Assembly (NCBI GenBank): GCA_945828315.1
Contig: CALZQA010000015.1
Span: 1 to 41,702, forward strand
From: an uncultured bacterium
Lineage (GTDB): Bacteria; Bacillota; Clostridia; Lachnospirales; Lachnospiraceae
Direction of reading: 5' to 3'
DNA length: 41,702 nucleotides
Below the pieces are notes generated by a model that was not told where the DNA came from, ran no database searches, and saw nothing but the letters and a program-made list of their open reading frames with translations. The position numbers were made by a program, and so were the translations under genes. This document shows, piece after piece, positions 41,527-41,702 of this stretch. Position 1 is the stretch's first letter. Each line of letters starts with the position of its first letter.

Positions 41527-41589
41527 AAAAGGACTGTCAATTCCCTTACTGATCGGCATTTGTCAGAACGGGGATTGACAGTCTTTTTT
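41527..41589. terminator. Strong terminator after the small membrane protein gene
   Basis: GACTGTCAATTCCC at 41532-41545 pairs with GGGGATTGACAGTC at 41570-41583 (14 bp), followed by TTTTTT. The A-rich left flank allows function on the minus strand too. Confidence 0.9.
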
Positions 41590-41601
41590 CATATGGAATA
41601 T

Positions 41602-41640
41602 AAAAACCCCCGAACCCGCTGCTCATCAGCGTTTCCGAGG
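41602..41640 (-). terminator. Probable terminator after the tRNA
   Basis: On the minus strand CCTCGGAAACGCTG pairs imperfectly with CAGCGGGTTCGGGGG, followed by TTTTT. It lies directly downstream of the tRNA 3' end. Confidence 0.6.
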
Positions 41641-41650
41641 ATTCTCGAAG

Positions 41651-41702
41651 AGCGATAGACGGGGCTCGAACCCGCGGTCTCGACCTTGGCAAGGTCGCGC
41701 GT
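41651..41702 (-). tRNA. tRNA-Gly (GCC), 3' part, cut by window end
   Basis: The minus strand shows an anticodon arm CGACC-TTGCCAA-GGTCG (anticodon GCC at 41688-41690), a five-base variable loop, and a T arm GCGGG-TTCGAGC-CCCGT. The acceptor 3' strand CTATCGC and discriminator T at 41651 follow, which fits tRNA-Gly. CCA is not encoded after it. Most of the D arm and the 5' acceptor strand lie beyond the window. Confidence 0.93.

Overview
The window looks like a contig end from a strictly anaerobic, low-to-mid G+C Firmicute, most likely a member of the Lachnospiraceae (a Roseburia-like gut anaerobe would fit). The reasons are a T-box-controlled trp operon, class III ribonucleotide reductase, a glycyl-radical eliminase, a 2-hydroxyacyl-CoA-dehydratase-type activase fusion, an HD-GYP phosphodiesterase, and strong AGGAGG-type ribosome binding sites throughout. 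The genus is inference. Bases 1-47 are not genomic: they are an Illumina P5 tail, an i5 index and the Nextera read-1 transposon adapter.

Region 1 (48-7440): the 3' end of an HD-GYP gene converges on a complete tryptophan operon on the minus strand in the order trpE-G-C-F-B-A-D. The operon is led by a promoter and a tRNA-Trp-type T-box with an intrinsic terminator. trpD sits at the very end instead of before trpC.

Region 2 (7531-12240): uridine kinase and a YrvL-like membrane protein diverge from an intracellular GH13 alpha-amylase-family enzyme. A sodium:amino-acid symporter (NSS family) converges on the amylase.

Region 3 (12237-17816): a co-directional minus-strand run of a rhomboid-like membrane protein, glnS, a DUF2225 protein, a MocR-type regulator and a YjjG-like HAD phosphatase that overlaps it.

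Region 4 (17817-23567): a 1417-residue activase/dehydratase fusion with two ASKHA ATPase domains in one chain. It converges on a second GH13 gene, and the two share one terminator hairpin that contains both stop codons.

Region 5 (23594-29923): the least explained part of the window. It is a tight minus-strand cluster of two zinc-ribbon proteins with apparently beta-rich, propeller-like bodies, a PD-(D/E)XK nuclease with flanking accessory domains, and a small acidic protein. It is insulated upstream by the nrdD terminator. It is the best candidate for an undescribed system, possibly defence or DNA-modification sensing, but no function can be assigned from sequence alone.

Region 6 (29949-35583): nrdD with a near-consensus promoter and two NrdR boxes 32 bp apart, hisB as a lone histidine gene, and a glycyl-radical enzyme carrying the glycerol/propanediol dehydratase active-site pattern but with no activase beside it.

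Region 7 (35610-39653): a membrane hybrid histidine kinase whose N-box is degenerate, a receiver protein with no DNA-binding domain, and a previously uncalled 46-codon ORF.

Region 8 (39654-41702): an ECF-transporter S component with a structured leader, a HAD phosphatase, a small single-pass membrane protein, and the 3' part of a tRNA-Gly(GCC) cut by the window end.
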